NCBI RefSeq assembly: GCF_011174705.1
Contig: NZ_JAANIJ010000001.1
Coordinates: 2,480,001-2,544,000 of the forward strand
Direction: 5' to 3'
Length of the DNA stretch: 64,000 bases
Source of the DNA: Tessaracoccus coleopterorum
GTDB taxonomy: Bacteria; Actinomycetota; Actinomycetes; Propionibacteriales; Propionibacteriaceae
Part shown: in pieces, positions 1-10,091 of the stretch
How positions within the stretch are numbered: the first letter of the stretch is position 1
Layout: every line of letters begins with the position of its first letter
The notes under the pieces: model-generated
What the model saw: the letters and a program-made list of their open reading frames with translations, nothing else
Told to the model about the DNA's origin: nothing
Databases searched by the model: none
Made by a program: the position numbers and the translations under genes

Positions 1-1
1 C

Positions 2-67
2 ACCCGTGAGGCGATCGCCGGACGCATCCGGGAGCGACTCGAGCCGCTGCTGTCGGATCGCGACTGA
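2..67 (+). CDS. C-terminal fragment of an unidentified protein, possibly thymidylate kinase
   Basis: An open frame enters from the left window edge and ends at a TGA after 21 codons. The residues read TREAIAGRIRERLEPLLSDR, an amphipathic, arginine-rich helix. This resembles the tail of actinobacterial thymidylate kinases, and tmk often lies just before holB, which occurs here at 1273. The similarity is only in general character, so the identity is an inference from gene order. Confidence 0.35.
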   Translation, partial: TREAIAGRIRERLEPLLSDRD

Positions 68-200
68 GGGCATCGGCCCGCGCGACGCTTTTTATTTCGT
101 TTTCTGCGGCTGGCGAACGCCGCGCTCCGTGGGCGCGTGAGTCGTTCCCAGACGGTGCCCCGGCGTGTTTGACTGGGCCCCTCAGCGAAGGGAGGCCAGC

Positions 201-269
201 ATGATCCGCCTGACATCACGACGCAGCGTCGACTACATGAGGGTCTCCAGCGCCCTGTGTCGCGGTTGA
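201..269 (+). CDS. Putative cysteine-responsive leader peptide (22 aa) upstream of TauE/SafE permease
   Basis: A short ORF starts with ATG six bases after a strong ribosome binding site (GGGAGG at 190-195). It encodes MIRLTSRRSVDYMRVSSALC followed by Arg-Gly and a stop. The pattern of basic residues, then VD, then RV.SA.CR just before the stop matches the small actinobacterial peptides annotated as putative leader peptides upstream of sulphur-assimilation genes. The only Cys codon lies three codons before the stop. The next gene is a sulphur-type permease at 343. I infer translational or attenuation control by cysteine supply. The ORF is too short for most gene callers. Confidence 0.6.
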   Translation: MIRLTSRRSVDYMRVSSALCRG

Positions 270-298
270 TGCCGTCGCCCGCACCGACACCCCGTGCA

Positions 299-323
299 GC
301 GGACGACCCGTCCAACCGTCCGC
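299..323 (+). promoter_or_regulatory. Candidate attenuator hairpins between leader peptide and permease
   Basis: Bases 299-305 (GCGGACG) pair perfectly with 317-323 (CGTCCGC). A competing smaller hairpin pairs 301-305 with 309-313. The two are mutually exclusive. They sit between the leader peptide stop (269) and the permease start (343), where a ribosome stalled on the leader could affect folding. No U-tract follows, so a translational rather than a transcriptional switch is more likely. This is an inference from pairing alone. Confidence 0.35.
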
Positions 324-342
324 GTACACCCCAGGACCTCCC

Positions 343-1265
343 ATGATGAAATTCGTACTTCTGGCCCTCGTCGGGCTTGCGGCCCAACTCGTCGACGGCT
401 CGCTCGGCATGGCCTACGGAGTCACCTCGACCACGTTGCTGCTGGCCGTCGGTGCCAACCCGGCGATGGCGTCGGCCACGGTGCATCTCGCCGAGATCGG
501 CACGACGCTCGCCTCGGGCGTCTCGCACCACCGCTTCGGAAACGTCGACTGGCGGGTGGTGATGCGGATCGGCATTCCCGGCGCGATCGGTGCCTTCCTC
601 GGGCGACGCTGTTGTCGAACCTCAGCACCGGGGTGGCCGCGCCCGTGATGGCGGTGATCCTCCTGCTCCTCGGTGCCTATGTGCTGGCCCGGTTCACGTT
701 CTTCGGCGTCTCGACCCGCAATCTCGGCAGGCACCTGCCCACCCGCTTCCTCGCGCCGCTCGGCCTCTTCGCGGGCTTCGTCGACGCCACCGGTGGCGGT
801 GGCTGGGGGCCGGTCGGCACCCCTGCGCTGCTGGCGAGTGGCCACATGGAGCCCCGCAAGGTGATCGGCACCATCGACGCGAGCGAGTTCCTGGTGGCGA
901 TCGCGGCGAGCCTCGGGTTCCTCGTCGGTCTCGGCGGGCAGGGCATCGTGTGGTGGATGGCTATTGCCCTGCTCCTCGGCGGGCTGATCGCCGCGCCCAT
1001 TGCCGCGTGGCTGGTGCGCCACCTTCCCCCTCGGATTCTCGGGTCGGCCGCGGGCACCATGATCGTGCTCGTCAACATCCGTTCCCTGATCAGTGCGTTC
1101 GACGTGCCCGCGGCGGCTCACACGCCCATCTACCTCGGCGCGGGCCTCGTCGGTGCGGCCGCGATCTCCTGGGCGGGGCGCAGCCATCTGCGCGCAAAGT
1201 CGACCCAGGCGACGCCTCCTGCGGCCGCGGAGGTTCCCTCGGAAGATGGCACCGTCGCCCTGTGA
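343..1265 (+). CDS. TauE/SafE (TSUP) family permease, frameshifted
   Basis: An integral membrane protein of about 307 residues, with hydrophobic segments throughout and the glycine-rich VDGSLGMAYG motif typical of the N-terminal half of TSUP transporters. The second half repeats it as VDATGGGGWGP. The family exports or imports sulphite, sulphonates or related sulphur anions; the substrate here is unknown. The frame breaks near 600, where CTCGGGCGACG should read CTCGGGGCGACG, restoring GAIGAFLGATLLSNLS. The sulphur-type leader peptide just upstream supports a role in sulphur metabolism. Confidence 0.8.
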
Positions 1266-1272
1266 TGGCAGG

Positions 1273-2427
1273 ATGACCCGCATGGGTGACGTCTTCTCCG
1301 AACTGATCGGCCAGGACCGTGCCGTCGAAATCCTCCGCCGCGCGGTGGAGGGTCGGCGACACGCCATGACGCACGCCTGGCTCTTCGTCGGGCCCCCGGG
1401 TCAGGCAGGTCGAACGCGGCGAAGGCCTTCGCCGCCGCGCTGCAGTGCGGCCGCGGCGGCTGTGGAAGCTGCGAGGCGTGCCGCACCACCCTGTCCGGGG
1501 CACATCCCGACGTCACGCTGCTGCGCACCGAGCAGCTCTCCATCGGTGTCGACGAGGTCCGCCAACTGGTGGGCAGGGCCAACGTGACCCCATGAAGGGC
1601 CGCTACCAGATCGTCGTGGTCGAGGACGCCGACCGGATCACCGAACGCGGCGCCGACGCGCTGCTCAAGGGTCTCGAGGAGCCGTCGCCTCGGACCGTGT
1701 GGCTGCTGTGCGCCCCGAGCCCGGACGACGTGATCATCACGGTGCGTTCCCGCAGCCGACTGCTGCGCCTCGTCACCCCGAGCGACGAGGCGGTCACCGA
1801 ACTGCTCGTGACGCGTGACGGCATCGCGCCCGCGCTCGCGGCCCACTCGGCGCGGGCTGCCCAGGGGCACGTCGGTCGGGCGAGGATGCTCGCCCGCAAC
1901 GAGGAGGCCCGGATCCGGCGCCGGGAGATCCTCGCCCTGCCCGGCCGCCTCACCTCGGTCACGGCGTGCCTGGACGCCGCCCAGAACCTCGTGGAGTCGT
2001 CGGGACTCGAGGCCGCGCAGGCGACTGCCGAGCTCGACACCAAGGAGCTCACCGCTCTGCAGGAGGCCCTGGGCCTCGGCGGCAGGGCGCGAAGCCGCGC
2101 AACGCCCAGGCCGCCCTGAGGGACCTGGAGGACCAGCAGAAGGCCCGCGTCAAGCGCCTCCAACGCGACGCGCTCGACCGCGTTCTCACCGAGCTCACGG
2201 GCTACTACCGCGACGTGCTCGCGGCGCAGACCGCGTCGGGGGTGCCCCTGGTCAACTCCGACCTGGCCGACGAGATCGAACCCATCGCCCGCCGGACCCG
2301 ACCCGAGCAGACGGTCCATGCGCTGGACGCCATCCTCAGGGCGCGCACGGCGCTCGAGGGTAACGTCGCACCTCTCCTGGCACTCGAGGCACTGCTCATC
2401 TCGCTCTCGCTTGCCGGGCGGTCCTGA
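1273..2427 (+). CDS. holB: DNA polymerase III subunit delta', frameshifted
   Basis: Subunit of the clamp loader that opens the sliding clamp at the replication fork. The reconstructed protein of about 385 residues begins MTRMGDVFSELIGQDRAVEI and has the degenerate P-loop GPPGSGRSN. It then has a four-cysteine zinc site (C..GRGGCGSCEAC) and KGRYQIVVVEDADR followed by LLKGLEEPSP, the Walker B and sensor region. Three one-base losses break it, near 1400 (GGGG to GGG), 1592 (C run before ATGAAGGGC) and 2093 (AGGGGCG to AGGGCG). The start at 1273 is chosen over 1282 without strong evidence. It follows the permease by 7 nt. Confidence 0.85.
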
Positions 2428-2502
2428 CGGCGTGTCCCCGGCCGCTGCGCGCCCGGCAATGCAAAGATTGCGGAGACTGCCCAGGAAAAGGGGATATTCG
2501 AG

Positions 2503-4229
2503 ATGACCAACAACGAGTGGGTCCAGGAAGGTACCCCCGCGGCGCCGACGACTGGTCTGAGGCACAAGACGACTACGGGGTCCCCGTCGAGCCCTGGGAC
2601 GACTACTCCTCCGAGCAGGGTGTGCCGACGCCGCCGGTGCCGAGCGTGCCCGTCGAGCCCCGGAGTGGAGCCCGCACCTGAGGCCGAGGCTGTCGGGAGG
2701 CGCAGTGGGTCGAGCCGGTGGCCGATGAGCCCGTGGTGGAGCAGGAGCCCGCACCTGAGGCCGGGGCTGTCGGGGAGGCGCAGTGGGTCGAGCCGGTGGC
2801 CGATGAGCCCGTGGTGGAGCAGGAGCCCGCACCTGAGGCCGAGGCTGTCGGGGAGGCGCAGTGGGTCGAGCCGGTGGCCGATGAGCCCGTGGTGGAGCAG
2901 GAGCCCGCACCTGAGGCCGAGGCTGTCGGGGAGGCGCAGTGGGTCGAGCCGGTGGCCGTTGAGCCCGTGGTGGAGCAGGAGCCCGCACCTGAGGCCGAGG
3001 CTGTCGGGGAGGCGCAGTGGGTCGAGCCGGTGGCCGTTGAGCCCGTGGTGGAGCAGGAGCCCGCACCTGAGGCCGAGGCTGTCGGGGAGGCGCAGTGGGT
3101 CGAGCCGGTGGCCGTTGAGCCCGTGGTGGAGCAGGAGCCCGCACCTGAGGCCGAGGCTGTTGAGGAGGCGCAGTGGGCCGAGCCGGTGGCCGATGAGCCC
3201 GTGGTGGAGCAGGAGCCCGCACCTGAGGCCGAGGCTGTCGGGAGGCGCAGTGGGCCGAGCCGGTGGCCGATGAGCCCGTGGTGGAGCAGGAGCCCGCACC
3301 TGAGGCCGAGGCTGTTGAGGAGTCACAGTGGACCGAGCCGGTTGCCGTGCCGATGCCCCTGGCTGAGCCGGAGGTCCCCGAGGTGGATGCAGCCGTGGCC
3401 GGGCCCGGCACCGAAGACCCCTTCGCACGACCCGGGCCGGTGGGCAGACACCCGTCCTGGACGAGGGGATGAGTCCCTCACCGAGACCCGACAGCGTCCC
3501 TCGAGGTCGCGTTCCCTGAGGGAACCTCCGACGAGGAGGTGCTCGCCGCAGGCGTAGCGGCCGCGGCCGCGGCCAGCCAGCCGAGCCCCACGATCGAGGG
3601 GCTCTACCGTCCGGACGCCGATCAGACCCAGGTGATCGACACGCAGAACACCCTCCTGGGCGAGGCCGCAGAGGAACAGAAGCTCGCCGAGCAGCTCAGG
3701 ATGGAACGGGAGGCCCGTGACCAGAGGCTCGGCCTCGTGGCCACCTCCGAGGCCAATGCGCTGCGTGACCCGAACCCGCCCCGCCGCCCGGGCGTCGGTG
3801 GCTTCGGCAGCTTCGGTCTGCTGCTGCTCCGGCTGGTCGTCGCGGGCATGCTGGGCGTCGCCTCCATGCAGATCCTGACGTCGATCAATGCCACCGCCGA
3901 TTACCTCGGCCAGACGCTGATCCCCTACCCCCGCGAGGTGGCGTGGGGCCTTGGGTTCGGGCTCGCCGTCATGGCGGTGATGCTCGTCCTCGGGCTGGGC
4001 GTGCGTGCGGTCGGCCTGCTGCTCGCGCTGCTCGCCATCGGCTCGCTCATCTTCGTGCGATGGGGCCCGTTCCCATCTTCACCGCGGGTATGGAGGGTTC
4101 CGCGGTGACAGGGACCTGCTGCTGGCGGTCGTCGGCATCCTGCTGTTCTCGCTCGGTGGCGGCAAGGTCGGCATCGATGGAGCCATCTCGAAGGCCCGCT
4201 GGAACGCAAAGCTGGACAAGCGGTCCTGA
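2503..4229 (+). CDS. Unknown membrane protein with long acidic repeat domain, frameshifted
   Basis: I do not recognise this gene. It starts with ATG (MTNNEWVQEG) followed by an Asp/Glu-rich stretch. Then come eight and a half 26-residue repeats of the form ADEPVVEQEPAPEAEAVG plus EAQWVEPV. A charged linker (LYRPDADQTQVIDTQNTLLG) precedes a helical segment and at least four hydrophobic helices, and the protein ends WNAKLDKRS. The topology suggests a membrane anchor carrying a long, proline-broken acidic arm. Breaks occur near 2533, 2655, 2695, 3244, between 3440 and 3495, and near 4072 and 4112, all in G or C runs. Corrected length is about 580 residues. Confidence 0.6.
2665..3343 (+). repeat. 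Tandem 78-bp coding repeat, about 8.5 copies
   Basis: Units begin at 2721, 2799, 2877, 2955, 3033, 3111, 3189 and 3266, preceded by a partial unit. Each encodes 26 residues. Copies are nearly identical at the DNA level, differing at GAT/GTT (Asp/Val), GGG/GAG and GTC/GCC sites. Two units have lost one G from GTCGGGGAGG. Such identity suggests recent expansion by slippage or unequal crossing over, and copy number may be mis-assembled. Confidence 0.9.
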
Positions 4230-4302
4230 CCGGATCAGCACCCGGAGGCCCCCGACCAGAGTCGGGGCCTCCGGCGTTTCCGGGGCCGTTAGGCTTGGCG
4301 CC

Positions 4303-5136
4303 ATGGCAAAGGTGATGGCCGTCACGTTCGAGCGGCACGGCCAGCTGCACTACCTCGACCCGGGTGACGGCGACTACGGGGTCGGCGACTGGGTGCTCTA
4401 CCCGACGGTGGACGGGGCGGAGCTCGCCCAGTGCGTCTGGGCCCCGAGGAGCCACGCGAGGGGTTCGGGGAACTGCCGGTCTGCGCCGGAATGGCCTCGT
4501 CTGCCGATCATGAGCGGGACGCCCGCAATCGGGAGATCCGCTCCGACGCCGCCCGGGTCGCGCGCGAGCTCATCGAGCGGCACGGGCTCCCCATGAAGGT
4601 GGTCGGCGTCGACTTCCTCGACCGTTCCGCTGACTTCGACAAGGTGGTGGCCGTCTACTTCACGGCGCCGCACCGCGTCGACTTCCGTCAACTGCTCGGC
4701 GACCTGGCACGAACCCTGGAATCCAGGATCGACCTGCGGCAGGTGGGTGCCCGCGACGCGGCCCGCCTGATCGGTGGCGTCGGCAGCTGCGGCAGGGAGT
4801 TCTGTTGCACCACCTTCCTCACGGACTTCGAGCCGGTGTCCCTCAGACTGGCCAAGGTGCAGGGCATCCCCGCGAACCCGCTGCAGATCGCGGGCGCCTG
4901 CGGCAAGCTGATGTGCTGCCTCAAGTTCGAACACCCCCTCTACGAGCGGTTCCATGCGGAAGCCCCGCCATCGGGGAGACGGTCACTATCCACGGGAGCG
5001 GGCGCGCGTCATCGGCCACCAGGTTCCAGCGGACTCGGTCCGGGTGCGCACCGCATCGGGCGAGGAGTTGAGTTGCCCGCTCGAGTCGGTATGTTCGAGG
5101 CGCAGGGCACGCACCGCCGAGGAGTCGCATGAGTAG
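4303..5136 (+). CDS. PSP1/RicT-like domain protein, frameshifted
   Basis: Homologue of the PSP1 C-terminal domain family (Bacillus RicT/YaaT), iron-sulphur proteins that form a complex affecting RNA processing; the actinobacterial role is unclear. The reconstruction, about 280 residues, contains the family cysteines in GGVGSCGREFCCTTF and GACGKLMCCLKFEH. The start ATG lacks a Shine-Dalgarno, but TAGGCT (4290-4295) lies 7 nt before it, which suggests a leaderless mRNA. Breaks lie near 4440 (C run), 4972 and 5002. The stop overlaps the next start by 8 bp. PSP1 commonly lies near holB in actinobacteria. Confidence 0.8.
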
Positions 5137-6780
5137 AGCCGTCCAGGTCACGCAGGTCATCCTGGCCACCATCGCGATCTCGCTCGTCGCGATCCTGTTC
5201 CTGGGCCGGATGATCCAGGGACAGAGCCCGGACGTGCCCGCCCCGTCGATGACCCGGGACCGCAGACGCCCGGCCCCCTGCCGACGGCGAGCGGATGCCC
5301 GGCATGCCGGAGAAGCCCATTGCGGACCACGCCGTCTTCCCCGCCGAGAAGAACGAGAACGCCGACCGGCAACTCGACTACAAGGCGGCGGGCACACCGC
5401 GCGTCGAGTTCCTCGACTCCCCGGGTGACCATGCCGCCTATGCCGCGCAGGTGGTCAACTGGGAACTGTGCGCCGACTCCGAGACCGATCTGTGCGCGAA
5501 GGTCCTCGCGCCGCTGGTCTGGGACGAGCCGCAGGGCGACGCCATCGAACTCGCCGTGCGACGCATCCCCAACGCGGGATCCAAGCTCGGCCCGCTGTTC
5601 GTGAACCCCGGGGGCCGGGGTTCGGGGGTCAGGACTTCGCCAGGTCGGTGGCCGACCGGTGGACGCAGTACGACCCGTCGGCTGGGATCCGCGGGGAACC
5701 GGGGAATCCACCCATGTCGTGTGCGGAGGACTCGAGCAGACCGATGCCCTCATGAACCTCGACACGAGCCCCGATGACGCCGCCGAGGACGCCGCGCTGC
5801 GCGACGGCTCCGCGCGGTTCGCCCAGGAATGCCGCGACGGCTCCGGGATCCTGCTCGACCACCTCACCACCATCGACGTGGTGCGCGACCTCGACCTGCT
5901 CCGGCACCTGCTCGGCGCCGAGAAGCTCAACTACGTCGGCGTCTCCTACGGCACCTATGTCGGTTCGATGTACGCCACCCTCTTCCCCCACTCGACCGGT
6001 CGGCTCGTGCTCGACGCCGCCGTCGAGATCACCGGAAAGGACGAGGTGCCGCAGGCGGCAGGCTTCGAGTTGGCGCTCAGCAACTTCACCACCTGGTGCG
6101 CGTCCTCCGACCTCTGCGAGCTGGGCGACGACAAGGCAGCCATCGACAAGGAGATCGCGACGTTCCTCGCCAGCCTCGACGCGGCCCCGGTCACCGTCGG
6201 CAACAGGTTGTTGACCCAGTCGCTCGCTGCGAGCGGGGTCGCGCTGTTCCTGTACGCCGATGAGGAGGCCTACCGCAGCCTCGCCACCGTTCTGCAGCAG
6301 GCGATGCGAGGCGAGGGGGCCAACCTGCTCGGCGCCGCCGACTCGCTCAACGGGCGCTACGACAACGGCTACGACACCATCGCCTACTCGTTTCCCGCGA
6401 TGGCCTGCGTGGACGGCGTCGACGAGGGGGTCGCTCCGGTGCTGCAGGACTGGAAGGACACCTTCGATGAGGCCCCGATCCTCGCCCCGAACATGGGCAC
6501 CAGCTACACCTGTCAGCTCTGGACCGCAGGGTCCGCGCCCCAGCTGAAGCTCGACGGCGCGGGTGCCGCCCCGATTCTCGTCGTCGGCACCACAGGTGAT
6601 TCCGCCACGCCCTACCAGCAGGCGGTGTCCATGGCCGGGCAGCTCGAGTCGGGCAACCTGCTGACGCTCGACGGTGCCGGCCACGGTGCCGTCACCGGCG
6701 ACAACGAGTGCATCGCCAAGGCGGTCGAGCGTTACCTCTACGACGGGGTCGTCCCGGATGAGGGAACGACCTGCTCGTAG
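5129..6780 (+). CDS. Membrane-anchored alpha/beta hydrolase with TAP-like C-terminal domain, frameshifted
   Basis: Related to the actinobacterial tripeptidyl aminopeptidase/SCO7095 group of secreted peptidases. A single N-terminal hydrophobic helix (VILATIAISLVAILFLG) should anchor it outside the membrane. The oxyanion region LFVNPGGPG is restored near 5612. The nucleophile elbow is GVSYGT, the acid lies in VVGTTGDSATP, and the catalytic His in GAGHGA near the C terminus. Paired cysteines fit an extracytoplasmic location. Breaks: two between 5250 and 5294, one near 5612 and one near 5671. Corrected length is about 550 residues. The substrate cannot be told from sequence. Confidence 0.8.
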
Positions 6781-6809
6781 CCGGTTCGTCAAAACCCGGG
6801 ACGGTTCGG

Positions 6810-6815
6810 TATAGT
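6810..6815 (+). promoter_or_regulatory. -10 element of the tRNA-Thr gene
   Basis: TATAGT lies 11 bp before the mature tRNA 5' end, a normal distance for a tRNA promoter. A weak -35 (TTCGTC at 6785-6790) is 19 bp upstream. Confidence 0.5.
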
Positions 6816-6826
6816 TCCGTCCTGCT

Positions 6827-6899
6827 GCCGCCCTAGCTCAGTCGGTAGAGCGACGCTCTCGTAAAGCGTAGGTCACGGGTTCGATTCCCGTGGGCGGCT
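6827..6899 (+). tRNA. tRNA-Thr (anticodon CGT)
   Basis: The full cloverleaf can be folded by eye. The acceptor GCCGCCC pairs with GGGCGGC and the discriminator is T. The D arm is GCTC/GAGC. The anticodon arm is ACGCT-CTCGTAA-AGCGT, giving CGT, which reads ACG (Thr). The T arm is ACGGG-TTCGATT-CCCGT. CCA is not encoded. Confidence 0.97.
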
Positions 6900-6904
6900 C
6901 GGAC

Positions 6905-6943
6905 AGCGGGACGGATCCTATGCCTGGATCCGTCCCGCTTTCT
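6905..6943 (+). terminator. Intrinsic terminator of tRNA-Thr
   Basis: A perfect 14-bp stem (6905-6918 with 6926-6939) with a 7-nt loop starts six bases after the tRNA and is followed by TTCT. Confidence 0.85.
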
Positions 6944-7060
6944 ATGCACATCAGGGTGGGCGGCTTAAACGGGGGCGTCCAAGGCCGCGGCCCCGGGCCC
7001 TTGTAGGGTTGGGATACATCACTTGGACGAGCTGGGGCTCCGGTTCTGAAGGAGGAACTC

Positions 7061-8407
7061 GTGTTGGACTGCGCCATCATCGGGCCGGCTTGGCTGGACT
7101 CGCTGCCGCTCAGTACCTCGTTGACCGGGTCTGAAGGTCGCCGTGCTCGAGGGCCGCGACCGCGTCGGAGGGCGCGTCGAGAACCGGGATCTCAGCGATG
7201 GGGGCTACGTCGAGCTGGGCGGCCAGTGGATCGGCCCCGGCTTCGACGCCCTCACCGAGATCATCGACGATCTCGATCTCAGGACCATCGGCCTGCCGGC
7301 TAAGGGCAATCTCGTCGTCCGGCTCCGCGGCCAGGCGCTCGAGGTGCCTTCCACGGACGAGGCACCCGCGCTCACACCCTTCGAGGTGTCCGACCTCGGC
7401 CAGGGTTGCTGCGGCTCCGCCGCCTCGCCGAGCGCCTGCGTGACGACGCGGCCTGGCGTCAGGCGAACCACGCCTGGCTCGGCCAGGATCTCCGCCGCTG
7501 GGTGTCGACGAACCTGCGCACCCAGGGCGCCCAGCGCCGCTTCTCCGAGGTCTACACCGCGGCCTTCGGCCCGATGCCGAAGGGCGCGACGCTGCTCGAG
7601 GGCCTCCACCAGGTCAACTCCGGCCCCGACCTCGAGTCGATGCTCGCCAGCAACGGCGGACTGCACCAGAAGCGCGTCGAGGGTGGCATGGCCACCGTCG
7701 TCGCCGCGCTCGCCGACCGGCTGGGCGACGTGGTCCGGCTCGACGCGGAGGTGGTGAAGGTCCGCTACGACGACCGCTTCGCCACCCTGACGCTCGCCGA
7801 CGGTGAGGAGATCGAGGCCCGCCAGGTCATCTCCACGCTGCCCCCGCGACTCGCGGTCAAGCTCGAGCACGAGCCGGCCCTCCCGAAGTGGCGCCAGGAG
7901 GCGGCGGAAAAGGTCGCTCCCGGCAACGTCATCAAGGCCTTCCTGATCTACGACCACCCGTTCTGGCGTGACCGCGGCTTCTCGGGCCAGTCCAGTGCCG
8001 ACGAGGGTGCCGTGCGCGTCACCTTCGACACAACCGCGGACAACTCCAACCGGGGCCACCTGATGGGCTTCTTCGAGGGCGCCGACGCCGACTCGCTGTC
8101 GCGGCGCTCCATCACGCTGCGCGAGAGGGCGTTCGTGGACTCGGTGGTCCGGACGTTCGGCGAGACCGCCGCGAAGCCGGTGGCCTACATCGAGCGCGAC
8201 TGGTCGTCCGAGCGGTTCACCGGAGGCTGCCACGGGGCGCACTTCTCGCCCGGCGTGTGGACCACCAACGGTCCGATTCTCGCGGAGCCAGAGGGCGTCC
8301 TGCACTGGGCAGGGGCCGAGTACGCCACCCGCTTCAACGGCTACATGGAGGGCGCAGTGCGTTCCGGCCGGGAGGTCGCCGCGGCGGTCGCCCGCGAACT
8401 GGCCTGA
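7061..8407 (+). CDS. Flavin monoamine oxidase family protein, frameshifted
   Basis: FAD-dependent oxidoreductase of the amine oxidase family, about 450 residues. After correction the N terminus reads VLDCAIIGAGLAGLAAAQYL, the Rossmann FAD-binding fold. It is followed by VLEGRDRVGGRVEN, the second FAD motif, and near the C terminus by HWAGAEYATRFNGYMEGA. The start is GTG with GGAGGA at 7051-7056. Breaks lie near 7088, 7130 and 7404, each a GGGG shortened to GGG. It stands alone between the tRNA and the AlkZ-like gene, so the amine substrate is unknown. Confidence 0.85.
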
Positions 8408-8426
8408 GCCGGCCTAGTCTGACGGG

Positions 8427-9503
8427 GTGGCAACACCCCCGCTGACCCGTTCCCGGCTCGTCGCCCAGGCGCTCGTCGGGCCGCCGTCGCCCGACCCGAC
8501 GTCGATGGTGGCCGCGCTCGGCGCGATGCAGGGACAGGACCTCCCGGGCGTCCTCGCATCCGCAGCGCTCCGCTCCACCGGTCGACTGGACGACCTCTAC
8601 GCCGCCCTGGACGACGCCCGTCTCGTACGGGGCTACCCCATGCGCGGCACCGTCTTCCTGATGGCAGCCGCGGATGCCGTCTGGGCCACCGAGCTGTGCG
8701 CAGGGCCGAGCCTGAGATCCGCCGCGAGCCGCAGGCACCAACTCGGGCTGGACGACGCGCAGATCGGACGGGCCGGAGCCGTCGCCGAGGAGGCGCTGGC
8801 GTCGGGCCCCCTGCCACGGTCTGCGCTCTTCGAACTGTGGGACGCGGCCGGCCTCGCCCCGCGGGTGGACGCGGTTACCACATGCTCTTCACGCTCATCG
8901 CCTCGACCCTGCTCGTCTACGGGCCGTGGAACGGCGCCGATCAGGACGTCGCCCTCGTCAGCCGGTGGCTGCCGGGTGCACCCGGCCTCGAGGACAGGTT
9001 CGGCGGGGAGAGGACGCCCGCCGTCGCCGAGTTCCTCCTGCGGTACCTCACCTCACACGGGCCCGCCACGCTCCGCGACTTCGCGTGGTGGACGAAGCTG
9101 ACCCTCGGAGAGATCCGCAGGGCGCTTCCCTCATCGTCGACCGGCTCGAGAGCGACGGCGCCGACGAGCCGAGCTACTGGCGAGCGGGCCTGCCGGACGA
9201 GGTCGCGGCGGTGGGTCGCGCCGTCACCCGGCCGATCCTGCTTCCGGGGTTCGACGAATACATCCTCGGCTACCGGACCGGCTCTTCGCCATGCGGGACG
9301 ACCACCACCGCCGGCTCGTGCCCGGCAACAACGGGGTGTTCAAGCGCTCGGTGGTGGTGGGAGGAAGGGTCGTCGGCACGTGGACCAGGACGGGTGCCGG
9401 TGGTCGACGCAAGCTGCAGGTTGACGCGTTCGAGCCGATCACCGAGGCCACAACGAGGCAGCTCGAGGCGCGGTTCAGCGCGTTCCCGTTCGTGACGCCG
9501 TAG
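8427..9503 (+). CDS. Winged-helix protein of the AlkZ/YcaQ (HTH_42) family, frameshifted
   Basis: The family includes DNA glycosylases such as AlkZ that unhook alkylated bases and interstrand crosslinks. The reconstructed protein, about 360 residues, carries GAMQGQD near residue 34, which matches the catalytic Q-x-Q motif of the AlkZ-like subgroup. Other family landmarks are RGTVFLM, LPGFDEYILGY and NNGVFKRSVVV. The GTG start has TAGTCT (8415-8420) 6 nt before it and no Shine-Dalgarno, so a leaderless mRNA is likely. Breaks lie near 8872, 9124 and 9282. No antibiotic cluster is nearby, so a housekeeping repair role fits better than self-resistance. Confidence 0.75.
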
Positions 9504-9504
9504 G

Positions 9505-9998
9505 TCAGGACACCGTCACGAACAGATCGGTCCGCAGCGTGGCGGGGTCGGTCGTGGGGAGGGTTCGGTCACGTAGACCTCTCCCACCCGATCGCCAGGC
9601 CGCAGTCCCTGATCGGCCAGGAAGGCCGTCAGCCTCGCCCAGGCGGCCGGGAGCGCGTCGTACGGGCCGATGTGCGACAGCACCGCCAGCGAGCCACCCG
9701 GGATGCTGGACGGGCGCACGCCATCGGCCGGTGAGAACGCGCCCGCCACCGGGAAGCCGATCTCGACGGTGAACACCTCATGCGGGTCGCCCACGTAGAC
9801 GGCGACGGCCGGCCCGGTGATCGGGATGTCGAGGGCGACGGTCACGGCCACGACGCGCTGGTAGCCGGCGTCGAAGAGGGCAGGCAGATCGGTGAGGGTG
9901 ACGTCCTCGTGGCGCACCACCGCGGTCGGTGTCGCGGGCACCCCTTCGAGGACGATCGGCTCGGGCCAGCCTTCGGAACCGGCGGGGAAGCTGCTCAT
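9505..9998 (-). CDS. GyrI-like/SOUL-type small-molecule-binding domain protein, frameshifted
   Basis: A stand-alone GyrI-like (AraC effector-binding) domain of about 164 residues that starts MSSFPAGSEGW after a strong AGGAGGACC site. Typical features are the conserved IGPYDALPAAWARL segment and the YVTEP motif near the C terminus. Such domains bind small ligands or antagonise gyrase; there is no fused HTH here. A break near 9557 (CCCC for CCCCC) is repaired to give an ending LRTDLFVTVS. The tail is convergent with the preceding gene, one base apart. Confidence 0.7.
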
Positions 9999-10091
9999 GG
10001 GTCCTCCTCTGTGCGGTGCGTGCTCCGAGCATGACACACGGGCGCCGGGTGGGATATCGATACCCACCCGGCGCCCCTCGTGGCCCGCGGA

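Noticed and set aside
2665-3343. Possible CRISPR array from the regular repeat
   Set aside because: Units are contiguous with no unique spacers, stay in one coding frame and carry protein-level variation; no cas genes are present.
1603-3411. A 602-codon open frame on the minus strand across holB and the repeat gene
   Set aside because: It is the antisense shadow of high-GC coding sequence and of the 78-bp repeats; it has no ribosome site, and the plus strand has clear protein homology.
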